Positions 1 to 8,109 are shown, counted from the stretch's first letter. The stretch is 43,203 bases of DNA from Patescibacteria group bacterium (GCA_023380695.1 JAMCRT010000001.1:1-43203), one strand, 5' to 3'. Notes: generated by a model not told the origin, from the letters alone. Numbers and translations: made by a program.

Positions 1-96
1 AGAATATTTCAGAGATGTATATTGTTTTTTATTATTTTAATAGTGGATAAAATGAATAATATATTTTTGTTTAGAAGTCAAAAAATTCATATATAT

Positions 97-1118
97 TTAA
101 TTCTTGTATGTTGAGTTATAACCTTCTTCTTCAAATAACGGTTCAAACCATTCGACTAACTCAGTAATGGTTTTAAATGTAGTAGGAATAGGATTATTAG
201 TTATAAATTTGCCGCCAAGGTTTTGGTTATTGTGAGCTTCTCCAGTTCTTCTTGGATGATTGTATATAAATGAATCATAGAAATCTTTTGGAACTCTAGA
301 ATGATGTGAGAATATAAAGTCTTTCCATCTTTCCCTTAATTTATTTTCTGATATACCAGGTTTATCTATTATTTCTACAAATTCTAATTTTCTTGTGTTA
401 TTCCCCCCCCCAACTTTTAATAGGTTAATTGCATCTTTGTCAGTTTTAGGGATACTATATCCAAATATTGTAAGAGCAAAACATCTTTTTAGATAAAATG
501 TTAGTTTATTCCATTCATCCTTTATGAATGGGTCTTTACTATAATTTTTTTTGTTCTATTGGATAGATAAGTTTTGTTGGTGTAAGATTTTTCCACATTT
601 GGGACATTTATTTTTATGAGAGACTTTAATATTATGTTTAAGACATACTCCCATTGAAACATTCCCATGTAGGAATGCACATTCTGGAAGATTACAAACA
701 CCTTCGCTATGTAGTCGAGAATAAGATTGCGTCAAAAATGGATCCCAATTAAATGTTGCTATCAAATCCTTTTTTCTTAAAGATAAAATCAGATAGTCAT
801 ATAGATTTGGAGAATCTGGGATCTTTAGTGAATTGAAATAGGTATATACTTTATCCTCTATTGTTTTTAGATGGATATCATTCTTATCAGATAATTGAGA
901 ATATGCTTTCTCAAAATCATTTCTCGCCATATCTTTTAGATTAGTAGGGAACATATCTATAAGATCTAATGTTTTCGCCATATCTTTTAATAAAGGTATT
1001 TGTTTTCCGTTTTTATCACCATTGGGGAGTGTAGCTCTACTGGCCCCTGCTCTCAGTAGTACAATAGAGGCCTATTCATAGATGTATCATCAATTTCTTG
1101 CTCAATATTTACTTTCAT
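97..1118 (-). pseudogene. SIR2-like NAD-binding protein gene, interrupted
   Basis: A protein of about 340 residues can be reconstructed. It has an N-terminal glycine motif (LLRAGASRATLPNGDKNG, near 1000-1070), then FNWDPFL and LHGN, a CPKCG zinc-type knuckle, and FGYSIPKTDKDA near 440-470. This order is that of SIR2_2-type proteins, which are NAD-binding or NADase domains often found in anti-phage systems. The ATG at 1118 follows a plausible AAGGA, but reading into the glycine motif needs a frame change near 1066-1071. A TAG (556-558) interrupts the middle. Around it, frame changes at the T5 (588-592) and T8 (545-552) runs restore a more family-like TPTKLIYPIEQK segment. The end is TAA at 97-99. 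A C9 run (403-411) stays in frame. It is either a pseudogene or carries sequence errors. Confidence 0.7.
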
Positions 1119-1213
1119 CACTATTTTTCCTTGTTTCTTTTTGTATTATATGGAATTGAATTGTTTATTAATAGCATATAGAGCAAATTAAGCTTGTTAT
1201 AGGTTGTATTAAC

Positions 1214-1822
1214 TTATATTTTTGAAGGAAATAATTCAGAAAATTTTTCTTGCATAAAAATACTCTTTATATCTGGTTCAATTCCCAGATAACCTTTTAT
1301 TGTAGTAGTATTATCTTTATCCTTTATCATTCTTCTTAAAAAACATATTGATTTACCACTTCCATCTTCAATATAATATAGAGCCCCCTGATCTTCTTCA
1401 CTTTGAACTGCAGGTCTTAGTATAATAGTAAATTTATCTTTCCATTCACTTTTATTATTAACAGGAAATTCTAAATCTTTATACCATAATGTTTCTCTAT
1501 TTGGTTTCCAATTGTTGAAACAATCTTTTGTCTTTAATACTTTTAAAGATTGATTTTCATTTTCAAATATATTATTTGATATTGCACAATCATTTAAGAA
1601 AGATTGATTTATAGATATTTCTTCCCAAGTTTCATATCCTGGGATAATACCTACTTTTAATTCATGTGTATAAAATAACATATCAATATTGTTAGGGTTG
1701 TCTTTATTGTTGGGATTTTGAATTTTTTCTAAAATAGATTCTAGTTCATTTTTTTTAAATTCGTTTTTCTTAATCTCATTTTGTATATAGATTTTTACTA
1801 ATTCTATTCTATCTATTGTCAT
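1214..1822 (-). CDS. hypothetical protein, 202 aa
   Basis: I do not recognise this family. The protein is hydrophilic, with a lysine/glutamate-rich predicted coiled-coil start (about residues 1-40) and then a mixed region with several tryptophans (WEE, NNWKPNRETLWYKD) and a C-terminal segment containing YYIEDGSGKS. No signal peptide or membrane segment is visible. It lies between the SIR2-like gene and the PD-(D/E)XK nuclease on the same strand, separated by gaps of about 50-95 bases. It could be a partner in a defence-like group, but nothing in the sequence proves that. Base composition matches the neighbours. Confidence 0.6.
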   Translation of the reverse strand: MTIDRIELVKIYIQNEIKKNEFKKNELESILEKIQNPNNKDNPNNIDMLFYTHELKVGIIPGYETWEEISINQSFLNDCAISNNIFENENQSLKVLKTKDCFNNWKPNRETLWYKDLEFPVNNKSEWKDKFTIILRPAVQSEEDQGALYYIEDGSGKSICFLRRMIKDKDNTTTIKGYLGIEPDIKSIFMQEKFSELFPSKI

Positions 1823-1874
1823 TATTTATAATTAAAATGAATATAATAAATATTATTCAGTGTTTTTTTAATAT

Positions 1875-2771
1875 TCATATTTTATCTAGTGCGTCCATCT
1901 GTTTTATAGCATTATAAAGCTGCCTATAACAATTTGCCATTTTTGGATTATCTGGATCTAGTTTACCAACATCTTTTGCTGCTTTTGCAAGTTTTATTAA
2001 AACTCCAGGTATATACTTTTCTGGAATATCTTTTACTTGTCCTCCTCTGAAATTTGTAACAATACTTTGTATTGCACTTTGAAGTCTTTTGATCCGGATA
2101 GTTCCGTTGTTTTCAAGGTATGGTAATTTCCATGTATAAGGATTATTAGGATCACCAATATATGCAAAGCAACGTGCTGGCAGTTTATATTGTTTGTTTA
2201 AAAGTTCATCATTAGTTTCTGAGTTTTGGTTATGTACAGTTTTTTCTTCTTTATCTTTATTGAAATTTACGGATATTGTTTTTTTCTTGTCAATTCCATT
2301 CTTGCTTATATAATATAAGTCTTCATGTGGTTCTTCAGCATCTAGAGGTATAAAAATTCTTGGGGTTGTTGATCCTCCTTCTACATTTAGAATATATAGT
2401 TTATTGCCATCACAGACTCCTATGGTTGATATTTTCTGTTTGTATGCATATCTTAAAGCTTGATTTATATGTTTTTCAAGTTGAAGTATATTCCATGTTA
2501 TTCCTCCAGGTCTTTTTGCTTCAATTACAATTCTTTTGATACCTAATTTTGTAATTTCTATATCTGCATAATCTACCTGATAGTTAATATCTCTCAAATC
2601 CCAATCAAGTACTTCCGTAAACAGATAAGATAATATATTTTCTGTAACTTTTTCTGGGGTTTTACCAAATCTTTCATTTTGTACAAGAAAATCTTTTCTT
2701 TTGATTTTAAAATCCTTCCAATTTGTGTTGAGTCTTTCAAGAAATTTTATATATTTTGCTTGATTTTCCAT
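1875..2771 (-). CDS. PD-(D/E)XK nuclease-domain protein (HSDR_N-like)
   Basis: The N-terminal half resembles the nuclease domain found at the start of type I restriction R subunits and in stand-alone restriction-like proteins. TENILSYLFTEVLDWD is followed by YADIEI, then IKRIVIEAKRPG, which supplies the D...E-x-K catalytic triad (about residues 69-87). No helicase domain follows. The C-terminal part (about 190-298) is an unrecognised helical region. A TATAAT box (2779-2784) sits 7 nt in front of the ATG, with purine-rich AAGGAAA between. It is the first gene of a minus-strand row that continues to the unknown gene and the SIR2-like gene. It is probably a nuclease effector; the substrate is unknown. 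Confidence 0.65.
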   Translation of the reverse strand: MENQAKYIKFLERLNTNWKDFKIKRKDFLVQNERFGKTPEKVTENILSYLFTEVLDWDLRDINYQVDYADIEITKLGIKRIVIEAKRPGGITWNILQLEKHINQALRYAYKQKISTIGVCDGNKLYILNVEGGSTTPRIFIPLDAEEPHEDLYYISKNGIDKKKTISVNFNKDKEEKTVHNQNSETNDELLNKQYKLPARCFAYIGDPNNPYTWKLPYLENNGTIRIKRLQSAIQSIVTNFRGGQVKDIPEKYIPGVLIKLAKAAKDVGKLDPDNPKMANCYRQLYNAIKQMDALDKI

Positions 2772-2901
2772 TTTCCTTATTATAGATCATACATTGTTTT
2801 TTATAAATAGGATTAATGGTAACCGTTCAGGATTTGCCAAGAAATTTTTCTATCTATATTATCGTATTATAATTTTAAATTCCTCAAAGGAGGTGATTTT
2901 T

Positions 2902-3219
2902 ATGTACAAAAGAATGACAACAATGACTCCAGCTGGGGTAGATATAACTTTAGATGATTTCATTAAAGAATTAGAAGTAGAAAGAACAAAAAAGAATAAT
3001 CTCACTATTAATAGTATCGCCAGTATTAACGGTATCAATATTGATACTAGTATGATAGAGACTCTAAGGAATGAAAATGGTCAATTAGTACTAAGTATTA
3101 ATGGTAAAATTTTGAGAGATATAGTTGATGTTTATATAGAATATGGAAATAATGAAGGAAATATTGATAGCCATGGACAATCATACTATATTCAGTATAT
3201 TCAAATTATAGATTCCTAA
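2902..3219 (+). CDS. small protein (105 aa) with exceptionally strong Shine-Dalgarno
   Basis: The start is placed at 2902 because AAAGGAGGTGAT ends about 5 nt upstream; an ATG further upstream at 2794 has no such site. The 105-residue product begins MYKRMTTMTPAGVD, is rich in Asn, Ile and Ser, and has a repeated-looking segment (NSIASINGINIDTS, VLSINGKILRD) that suggests beta strands. It has no signal peptide or transmembrane helix. I do not recognise the family. It is transcribed divergently from the nuclease gene, from a shared 130-bp intergenic region. The same 11-base ribosome-binding sequence precedes the precursor peptide at 41166, so it is probably made in large amounts. Confidence 0.6.
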   Translation: MYKRMTTMTPAGVDITLDDFIKELEVERTKKNNLTINSIASINGINIDTSMIETLRNENGQLVLSINGKILRDIVDVYIEYGNNEGNIDSHGQSYYIQYIQIIDS

Positions 3220-3244
3220 AATAAGAGATATACACATTATATTT

Positions 3245-3505
3245 TTATCTATAAAGTTGACTATGGCTACCTACTGCCACAAATAACACTTTATTTTGAT
3301 TAATGACTTTTAAATGTAATCTCAAATCTCCACCTGCACTAATTGAGTAATAACCTAACCATTTATCCTTTAATACATGGTTTCTTAGTGAAGGGCTATA
3401 AATATCTTCTAAAAATAATTTTATAGTATTCCTTACTTTCTTTTGTTTTTGTACAGGTAATTTTTTAAATTGTTTTTCAAATGTCTTTGTAAAATCTGCA
3501 TCCAT
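3245..3505 (-). CDS. yafQ: YafQ/RelE-family mRNA-interferase toxin
   Basis: This 86-residue protein has the YafQ-type plan. A basic helical start (FEKQFKKLPVQKQKKVRNT) leads to SLRNHVLKDKWLGYYS, GGDLRLHLKV and a C-terminal VGSHSQLYR. The histidines around residues 43, 64 and 81 and the aspartate at 60 match the positions used for RNA cleavage in this family. It lies 5 bases after the antitoxin ORF. It is one of three YafQ-like toxins in the window, all ending in G(S/T)H(S/N)(Q/E)(L/V)Y. Toxin identity is firm; whether the antitoxin is still translated is unclear. Confidence 0.85.
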   Translation of the reverse strand: MDADFTKTFEKQFKKLPVQKQKKVRNTIKLFLEDIYSPSLRNHVLKDKWLGYYSISAGGDLRLHLKVINQNKVLFVAVGSHSQLYR

Positions 3506-3510
3506 TCTTT

Positions 3511-3795
3511 TTATTTTTTCATCAATTCATCGAGATAAACTAACGCTTCTGCAGGACTATTAGTGTGAATTATATTATGATCATTCTTGTAGTCAAAATT
3601 TGCTTTATGCATAATCTCTTCAAGATAAGGAGTTGGTTCTAAGCTAGTACTAAGTACTACACGTCTATCTCTTAACACTTGTTTAACAATCATATTTATA
3701 AATGCAGTAGTAGATACCCCAAGTTCTTTTGCAAAAGCTTTAACCTCTTCTTTTGTTTCAGAATCTGTTTTTATATTTAATAATACGCTACTTAT
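3511..3795 (-). CDS. RelB/DinJ-type antitoxin without a canonical start codon
   Basis: From the first ATG (3693) only the C-terminal 60 residues are covered. The frame continues upstream with a complete ribbon-helix-helix antitoxin start, SVLLNIKTDSETKEEVKAF followed by AKELGVSTTAFIN, typical of DinJ/RelB. In that frame there is no ATG, GTG or TTG between the preceding stop codon and this segment. A TATATT box (3796-3801) places the expected start at about 3784-3795, where the codons are ATA, AGT, AGC and GTA. The start shown (ATA, 3795) is a guess. The antitoxin either uses a rare start or has lost it by mutation, while the toxin just downstream is intact. Confidence 0.55.
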   Translation of the reverse strand: MSSVLLNIKTDSETKEEVKAFAKELGVSTTAFINMIVKQVLRDRRVVLSTSLEPTPYLEEIMHKANFDYKNDHNIIHTNSPAEALVYLDELMKK

Positions 3796-3909
3796 AATAT
3801 ATACATTGTATACCTATTGTATATATATGCCAAATTTTTGTATAGGTCACATATATTCTGGATCTTGGGTGTAGACTGAAAATAAAATTTATGGATGATA
3901 TAATTGTAA

Positions 3910-4524
3910 TTAATATATTAGGCTATACTCAATCAACTTATTTTTTATTATATTCTTATCTATTTTAAATCCTTTCATAAATATTAATTCTTCAGAATAA
4001 TCTATATCTTTAAAATATGCTAATTGTGAACGGAAAATTTTTTCATTGAATTCATTTTTAAATATTAATTTAGCATTATCAATGATTGGTTTTATAGATC
4101 CATATTTTTCTGCTATAAAATATAAATCTACATAATCTTTCCATTTATTACGTCTCCCTATTGCATAAGCTTTCATTGCTGCAAGTGAAAGTAAGTCTGG
4201 CATAGATATTGGAATCTCTATATTTTTATAAGTTTTTATGTGAAATGGGTAATAGAAAAATGTAATTCTTATACCAGAGTATACTATTGAATATTCCTCT
4301 TTATTATCAACCATTACATTCTCAATTTTACTAGTTTTAGGGAGTTTATTTCTTATGGTGTTAGCATTTATATATGTAGAAGATGCTAAGTCAAAATCAA
4401 TAGATCTGCGATGGCCTAGATATAAAGCTATAGCAGTACCTCCCACCAGATAGAAATTGTTAGAATAATTTTCTAGAACAGGGAGTAATTGAAATTCTTC
4501 ATCTGATAATATAGTTTTATGCAT
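3910..4524 (-). CDS. AbiEii/AbiGii-type nucleotidyltransferase toxin
   Basis: The 204-residue protein carries LVGGTAIALYLGHRRSIDFD (residues 26-45), the GG...DxD active-site signature of the AbiEii nucleotidyltransferase family. It is followed by AAMKAYAIGRRNKWKDYVD, the typical second conserved block. Members act as toxins of type IV-like toxin-antitoxin or abortive-infection modules by transferring nucleotides to tRNA or other targets; the substrate here is unknown. The gene overlaps the end of the upstream small gene by 8 bases, so the two are cotranscribed with the small partner first, as expected for an antitoxin-toxin pair. Confidence 0.8.
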   Translation of the reverse strand: MHKTILSDEEFQLLPVLENYSNNFYLVGGTAIALYLGHRRSIDFDLASSTYINANTIRNKLPKTSKIENVMVDNKEEYSIVYSGIRITFFYYPFHIKTYKNIEIPISMPDLLSLAAMKAYAIGRRNKWKDYVDLYFIAEKYGSIKPIIDNAKLIFKNEFNEKIFRSQLAYFKDIDYSEELIFMKGFKIDKNIIKNKLIEYSLIY

Positions 4525-4771
4525 AGCGGTTAAAATATAGAGTAAAATAATTTTTTACTTCAGGGCGATAATTACATCTTTCCAAACTAATACTTTGTCT
4601 AAAGATAAGTGCTATTTTTTTAATGCCTAATATTTTTACTAGTTCTTGAAAATCTTCCCAGCTTCCATAGTTTAACACGGATTCTATAATAACACCTTCT
4701 GACATAGTATGATAAGATTTAGAATACCATACAAGATAGGGTCTTGTCTTTATAAAATCAATTATCTCCAT
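4517..4771 (-). CDS. probable cognate partner/antitoxin of the AbiEii-type protein
   Basis: This 84-residue protein contains IIESVLNYGSWEDFQELVKI followed by LGIKKIA. That resembles the short proteins (DUF6922-like) encoded immediately upstream of AbiEii-type toxins in many bacteria. No DNA-binding motif is evident. TATAAT (4778-4783, minus strand) lies 6 nt before the ATG, so the mRNA is probably leaderless. The overlap with the nucleotidyltransferase gene supports a functional pair. The antitoxin role is inferred from context. Confidence 0.6.
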   Translation of the reverse strand: MEIIDFIKTRPYLVWYSKSYHTMSEGVIIESVLNYGSWEDFQELVKILGIKKIALIFRQSISLERCNYRPEVKNYFTLYFNRYA

Positions 4772-4864
4772 GTAATAATTATATTATATGCTTGTATATA
4801 TAGCAAAATAATTAAGAGAAAAGATATAAAATTGAGTTGTATCAGACTATGACCTGAATATAGA

Positions 4865-4890
4865 TATTTTCAGATTATAATCTGAAAATA
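4865..4890. promoter_or_regulatory. 26-bp perfect palindrome (operator candidate) with a degenerate copy beside it
   Basis: The arms from 4865 to 4877 and 4878 to 4890 are exact reverse complements with no loop, centred on CAGATTATAATCTG. A related imperfect version, CAGACTATGACCTG, lies at 4843-4856, about 28 bp away, suggesting two binding sites for a dimeric regulator. The pair lies behind the promoter of the AbiE-like operon, in a gap of more than 260 bases that has no other recognisable gene. A hairpin function is possible, but no T-tract follows. Confidence 0.4.
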
Positions 4891-5037
4891 AATTTTTGAG
4901 CTTTAGAAAGTTGGGCGTTATAATAAGACTTGATATTGACTATATTTATATTGTTGATAGAAAGTGTACTATAATGTACACCTTCTGTATGTATTCAAGT
5001 ATTGTTAAATAGATTACGAAACATATAAGACTCTTAA

Positions 5038-5321
5038 ATGAGTAAAAAGAGGAATGAAATAATCAATAACCAATACAATATAAATATTTAGAAAAAGCTG
5101 TATCTACTATTCTTGCTCTAATTAGAAAAATCTTAAATGTTAACAAAATCGTATTTGTTGTTAACAAAAAAGATATAAAAATTAAGCCTGTTACAATCAG
5201 TATTGATTCTTTGGCCTCAAAATATTCACCATTGTATAGTGGAAAAGATATCAATGATGTTGTGAAAGATGCAAGAAGGGAACATGCAAATAGACAAAAT
5301 AATTATATAAAGGTAAAATAA
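5038..5321 (+). pseudogene. decayed small ORF of unknown family
   Basis: An ATG at 5038 (reading MSKKRNEIINNQYN) runs into a stop at about 5089-5091. The +1-shifted frame is open from 5070 to the TAA at 5319 and encodes a coherent protein (KYLEKAVSTILALIRKILN to VVKDARREHANRQNN) with no start codon of its own. Joining the two gives about 94 residues. A TATAAG box lies 8 nt before the ATG. The charged C-terminus resembles DNA-binding or antitoxin tails, but I do not recognise the family. It is probably a frameshifted remnant. Confidence 0.4.
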
Positions 5322-5354
5322 ATTTTTAAAATATTAATCTATATATTTTAAATT

Positions 5355-5912
5355 ATGACTAACATACATAATAAAAATATAATAAACATTATAGATATAG
5401 AAGCCACATGTTGGGAGAATAAAGTTGCACCCAAGGATCAATTTAGTGAGATTATAGAGATAGGTATTTGTGAAGTTAATTTATCTGATTTTTCTCAAAT
5501 TTCAAAAGAATCTATATTAATCAAACCTATTCACTCAGAAATAAGTGAATTTTGTACTAATTTGACTACTATAACTTCAGATATGATAGAAAAGGATGGA
5601 ATTACATTTTCTGATGCATGTTTAATACTTTATAAAAAGTATGATAGTCATAATAGAATATGGGCAAGTTGGGGAGATTACGATAGAAAAATATTTGAAG
5701 AAGAATGTAAATATTATAATATAAAGTATCCATTTAGATCTCATATAAATCTAAAACCAGTTTTTTCTATTTTCTTCAATATAAAAGAGATGGGAATGCA
5801 AAAAGCTTTAGATTATCTAAAATTACCACTTGTTGGTACACATCACAGAGGTGTAGATGATGCTTTTAATATTGCATCTATATTAGAGGTAATGATGAAA
5901 TCACGCATTTAA
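5355..5912 (+). CDS. DEDDh 3'-5' exonuclease (ERI-1/KapD-like)
   Basis: The 185-residue protein is a stand-alone exonuclease domain. NIIDIEAT supplies the first D and E (residues 14 and 16), WASWGDYDRK the middle D (108 or 110), and HHRGVDDA the H...D pair (164 and 168/169). The tryptophan-containing WGDYD block and overall length fit ERI-1-like RNA/DNA 3' exonucleases rather than DnaQ. A TATATT box (5342-5347) lies 7 nt before the ATG. Its last 150 bases are duplicated at 10109-10268. The substrate cannot be told from sequence. Confidence 0.85.
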   Translation: MTNIHNKNIINIIDIEATCWENKVAPKDQFSEIIEIGICEVNLSDFSQISKESILIKPIHSEISEFCTNLTTITSDMIEKDGITFSDACLILYKKYDSHNRIWASWGDYDRKIFEEECKYYNIKYPFRSHINLKPVFSIFFNIKEMGMQKALDYLKLPLVGTHHRGVDDAFNIASILEVMMKSRI

Positions 5913-6047
5913 AACTGACCTAGATCAAAAATAGAAAATTTACAGTAAAATCTGATTATGAAAATATTGATCTTTGGTATATTATCTTTTATACAATATT
6001 ATTATCAATACATTTTCAAGTTGTTATACTTACTGTAATATAATGAT

Positions 6048-6323
6048 ATGGACGTTCAAACTATTGGTACAAGAGAAATTATTAACAATTATCCTAAGAT
6101 TTTTGAGAGGATCAAGAAAACTAAAGAACCCATTGTAATATATAAACAAAAGACTCCTCAGGTAGCAGTTATTAGCTTAGACGATTTAGAAAAATTAATG
6201 AACATTAAAAGTAGTAACAGCGTAGTTAATGCAATAAGATTTGCTAAAGAAGCCAGAGAAATCCTTAATGATGAAGATCTTCCGTCTGATTTATCTTTAA
6301 AATATGATGATAGAATAACCTAA
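6048..6323 (+). CDS. Phd/YefM-family antitoxin-like protein without adjacent toxin
   Basis: The 91-residue product begins MDVQTIGTREIINNYPKIF and continues KTKEPIVIYKQKTPQVAVIS and LDDLEKL. This is the Phd/YefM N-terminal fold that binds its own operator and, in modules, a Doc or YoeB toxin. No toxin follows. The next gene, 2 bases downstream, is an MFS transporter. The start lies 6 nt after TAATAT (6036-6041) and 3 nt after an overlapping TATAAT. It may be an orphan antitoxin that now autoregulates the transporter operon. Confidence 0.75.
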   Translation: MDVQTIGTREIINNYPKIFERIKKTKEPIVIYKQKTPQVAVISLDDLEKLMNIKSSNSVVNAIRFAKEAREILNDEDLPSDLSLKYDDRIT

Positions 6324-6325
6324 TT

Positions 6326-7483
6326 ATGAGGGATAGGTGGTTAAATAAAAATATCTTGTTATTATCTTTATCTGCCTTTTTTGCAGATTTTGGATATCAA
6401 GCAGTTCTCATTTTATTTCCAATCTATTTAGTTTTCATACTACATTTACCTGTATATATTTATGGTATTATAACGGCTTTAAGTTTTGGAATAGGATCTT
6501 TATTCTCATATTTAGGAGGATTACTGGGTGATAAATTTAACAAAAAATATATTGTAATACTTGGAAATTCTCTTATTCCCCTGATGTCTTTGAGTGTTAT
6601 TTTTCATAGTATATGGATAATATCAATACTATATATTATTGCTTGGTGGGCAAGGTATTTTAGAACTCCTGCAAGAAGAACATTAGTATCAGAGTCAAGT
6701 AAAAGCAAATATAGATCAAAGGTGTTTGGATTTTTACATGCCCTAGATATATTAGGAGGAGTTTTTGCAATATCATTTTCTGTACTTTTTATTTTTCTTG
6801 GAATAGGTATAAAGGATATTATTATAATAAGTATAATTCCAATTTTGATATCTACAATACTTCTATTCTTTATAGATAATAAGAACAAAGTAGAGGAAGT
6901 TATAGAGAAAAAAGAAAATATCAATGTAAATATAGATAAGATAATCCTTATATCTTTATTTATAGCAACACTATTTTATGGATTTAGCTCTTTTAATTTA
7001 GGGTTTCCTATACTTACAATAGTGTCTGTTGGTAATACATATATACTTGCAATACTAGCTTATGGAATCTATCTTTTGGTTTCAGCATTTTCAGGATATA
7101 TATTAGGGAGTCTTAAAATTTCTCCTATGAAAGCTATATGGAGTCTAGGATATTTAACATCTGCTATTGGTGCATTGTTTATAGGATGTATATATTTATT
7201 AGATTTGAATTTTATATTTTACTATATTGCAATAATAATACTTGGCATAGGTATGGGTGCTATTGAAACATATGAACCTACATTAGTATCTTTGATCCCC
7301 TCAGATAAAAAATCTACGAATATGGGATATCTTAGTATGTTTAGAAGTATTGGTCTTTTTATATCAAATCTTGTTATTGGGTTTTTATTTGTTATAAATC
7401 AATCGGATGCATATTTTTATGCATTTTTATCTGCTTTAATTGCAAGTCTAATTATTTTTAGGGTTTCAAGAAAATATCAATGA
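6326..7483 (+). CDS. MFS transporter, 12 TM
   Basis: The 385-residue protein has about twelve hydrophobic segments and the MFS inter-helix 2-3 loop signature GGLLGDKFNKKYIV (about residues 63-76). A charged central loop (NKNKVEEVIEKKENINVN) splits the two six-helix halves. It resembles uncharacterised CPR/archaeal MFS permeases with an RxPARRTLVSES segment between helices 4 and 5. Substrate is unknown; a drug or metabolite exporter is the likeliest class. It is cotranscribed with the preceding Phd-like gene (2-base gap). Confidence 0.85.
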   Translation: MRDRWLNKNILLLSLSAFFADFGYQAVLILFPIYLVFILHLPVYIYGIITALSFGIGSLFSYLGGLLGDKFNKKYIVILGNSLIPLMSLSVIFHSIWIISILYIIAWWARYFRTPARRTLVSESSKSKYRSKVFGFLHALDILGGVFAISFSVLFIFLGIGIKDIIIISIIPILISTILLFFIDNKNKVEEVIEKKENINVNIDKIILISLFIATLFYGFSSFNLGFPILTIVSVGNTYILAILAYGIYLLVSAFSGYILGSLKISPMKAIWSLGYLTSAIGALFIGCIYLLDLNFIFYYIAIIILGIGMGAIETYEPTLVSLIPSDKKSTNMGYLSMFRSIGLFISNLVIGFLFVINQSDAYFYAFLSALIASLIIFRVSRKYQ

Positions 7484-7540
7484 ATTTCTTTATTTTATCT
7501 ATAATAATAAGTTTTAGAAAAGATAGATAATATATTTTGA

Positions 7541-7801
7541 TTACCCATAGAGTTGGCTATGAGAACCAATAAGTGCAAAAATTATTAATGTTTCACCTTG
7601 TAGTATATATAGAGCCCTGATATCCCCGTTAATATTCATACTCCAGTACCCTTTATAATTACCTTTCAGTGGATGAACTCTCAGTCTAGCATCTGTGGGA
7701 TCTACAAGTAAAAGTTTTAACCTATCCCTGAATTGATTCTGAATTTTCAAAGGTAATTTCTGAAACTGTTTTTTGAACTTAGGAAGGTATTGGATTTGCA
7801 T
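7541..7801 (-). CDS. yafQ: YafQ/RelE-family mRNA-interferase toxin (second copy)
   Basis: The 86 residues follow the YafQ pattern: FKKQFQKLPLKIQNQF, then ARLRVHPLKGNYKGYWSMN, NGDIRALYIL and a C-terminal IGSHSQLYG. The equivalent of the family's final catalytic histidine is present. It is similar in length and layout to the toxin at 3245 but clearly diverged, so it is not a recent duplication. It lies 6 bases after its RelB-type antitoxin, in the normal antitoxin-first order. Confidence 0.87.
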   Translation of the reverse strand: MQIQYLPKFKKQFQKLPLKIQNQFRDRLKLLLVDPTDARLRVHPLKGNYKGYWSMNINGDIRALYILQGETLIIFALIGSHSQLYG

Positions 7802-7807
7802 AAATAA

Positions 7808-8077
7808 TTATTTTTTTAAGTCATCAATAAAATCATCAACATTGTCAAATTTCTTACTAACCTTATTTTCTTTTAATTCTTTTTCTACCTCCCCTATAAG
7901 TTTTGAAAGTTTTGTACTCATAGGTTCTGGAGAGTAAATTTCAATACGCCTAGTTGTCGCAATTTGTATTAAATAAGAGTTTATAACAGCACTAAGAGTA
8001 AGACCACAAGATGTAGCAACTTCCTTTGCATATTCTTTAACTCCTTTATTTACTCTAACACTTATAACTGTATCCAT
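7808..8077 (-). CDS. RelB/DinJ-type antitoxin
   Basis: Starting at 8077 gives 89 residues, MDTVISVRVNKGVKEYAKE and then VATSCGLTLSAVINSYL, a ribbon-helix-helix domain of the DinJ/RelB type. The C-terminal tail (NVDDFIDDLKK) is acidic and would wrap the toxin. This start is preferred to an upstream ATG at 8113 because TATAAT (8085-8090) stands exactly 7 nt in front of it, giving a leaderless message and no room for the longer form. Autoregulation by the TA complex is expected for the family. Confidence 0.82.
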   Translation of the reverse strand: MDTVISVRVNKGVKEYAKEVATSCGLTLSAVINSYLIQIATTRRIEIYSPEPMSTKLSKLIGEVEKELKENKVSKKFDNVDDFIDDLKK

Positions 8078-8109
8078 ACTACGTATTATATACATTGTAG
8101 TTATAAATA

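Noticed and set aside
5063..5254. 63-aa hydrophobic minus-strand ORF
   Set aside because: The plus-strand frame through the same bases reads as a more protein-like, charged sequence, so this is probably its antisense shadow.
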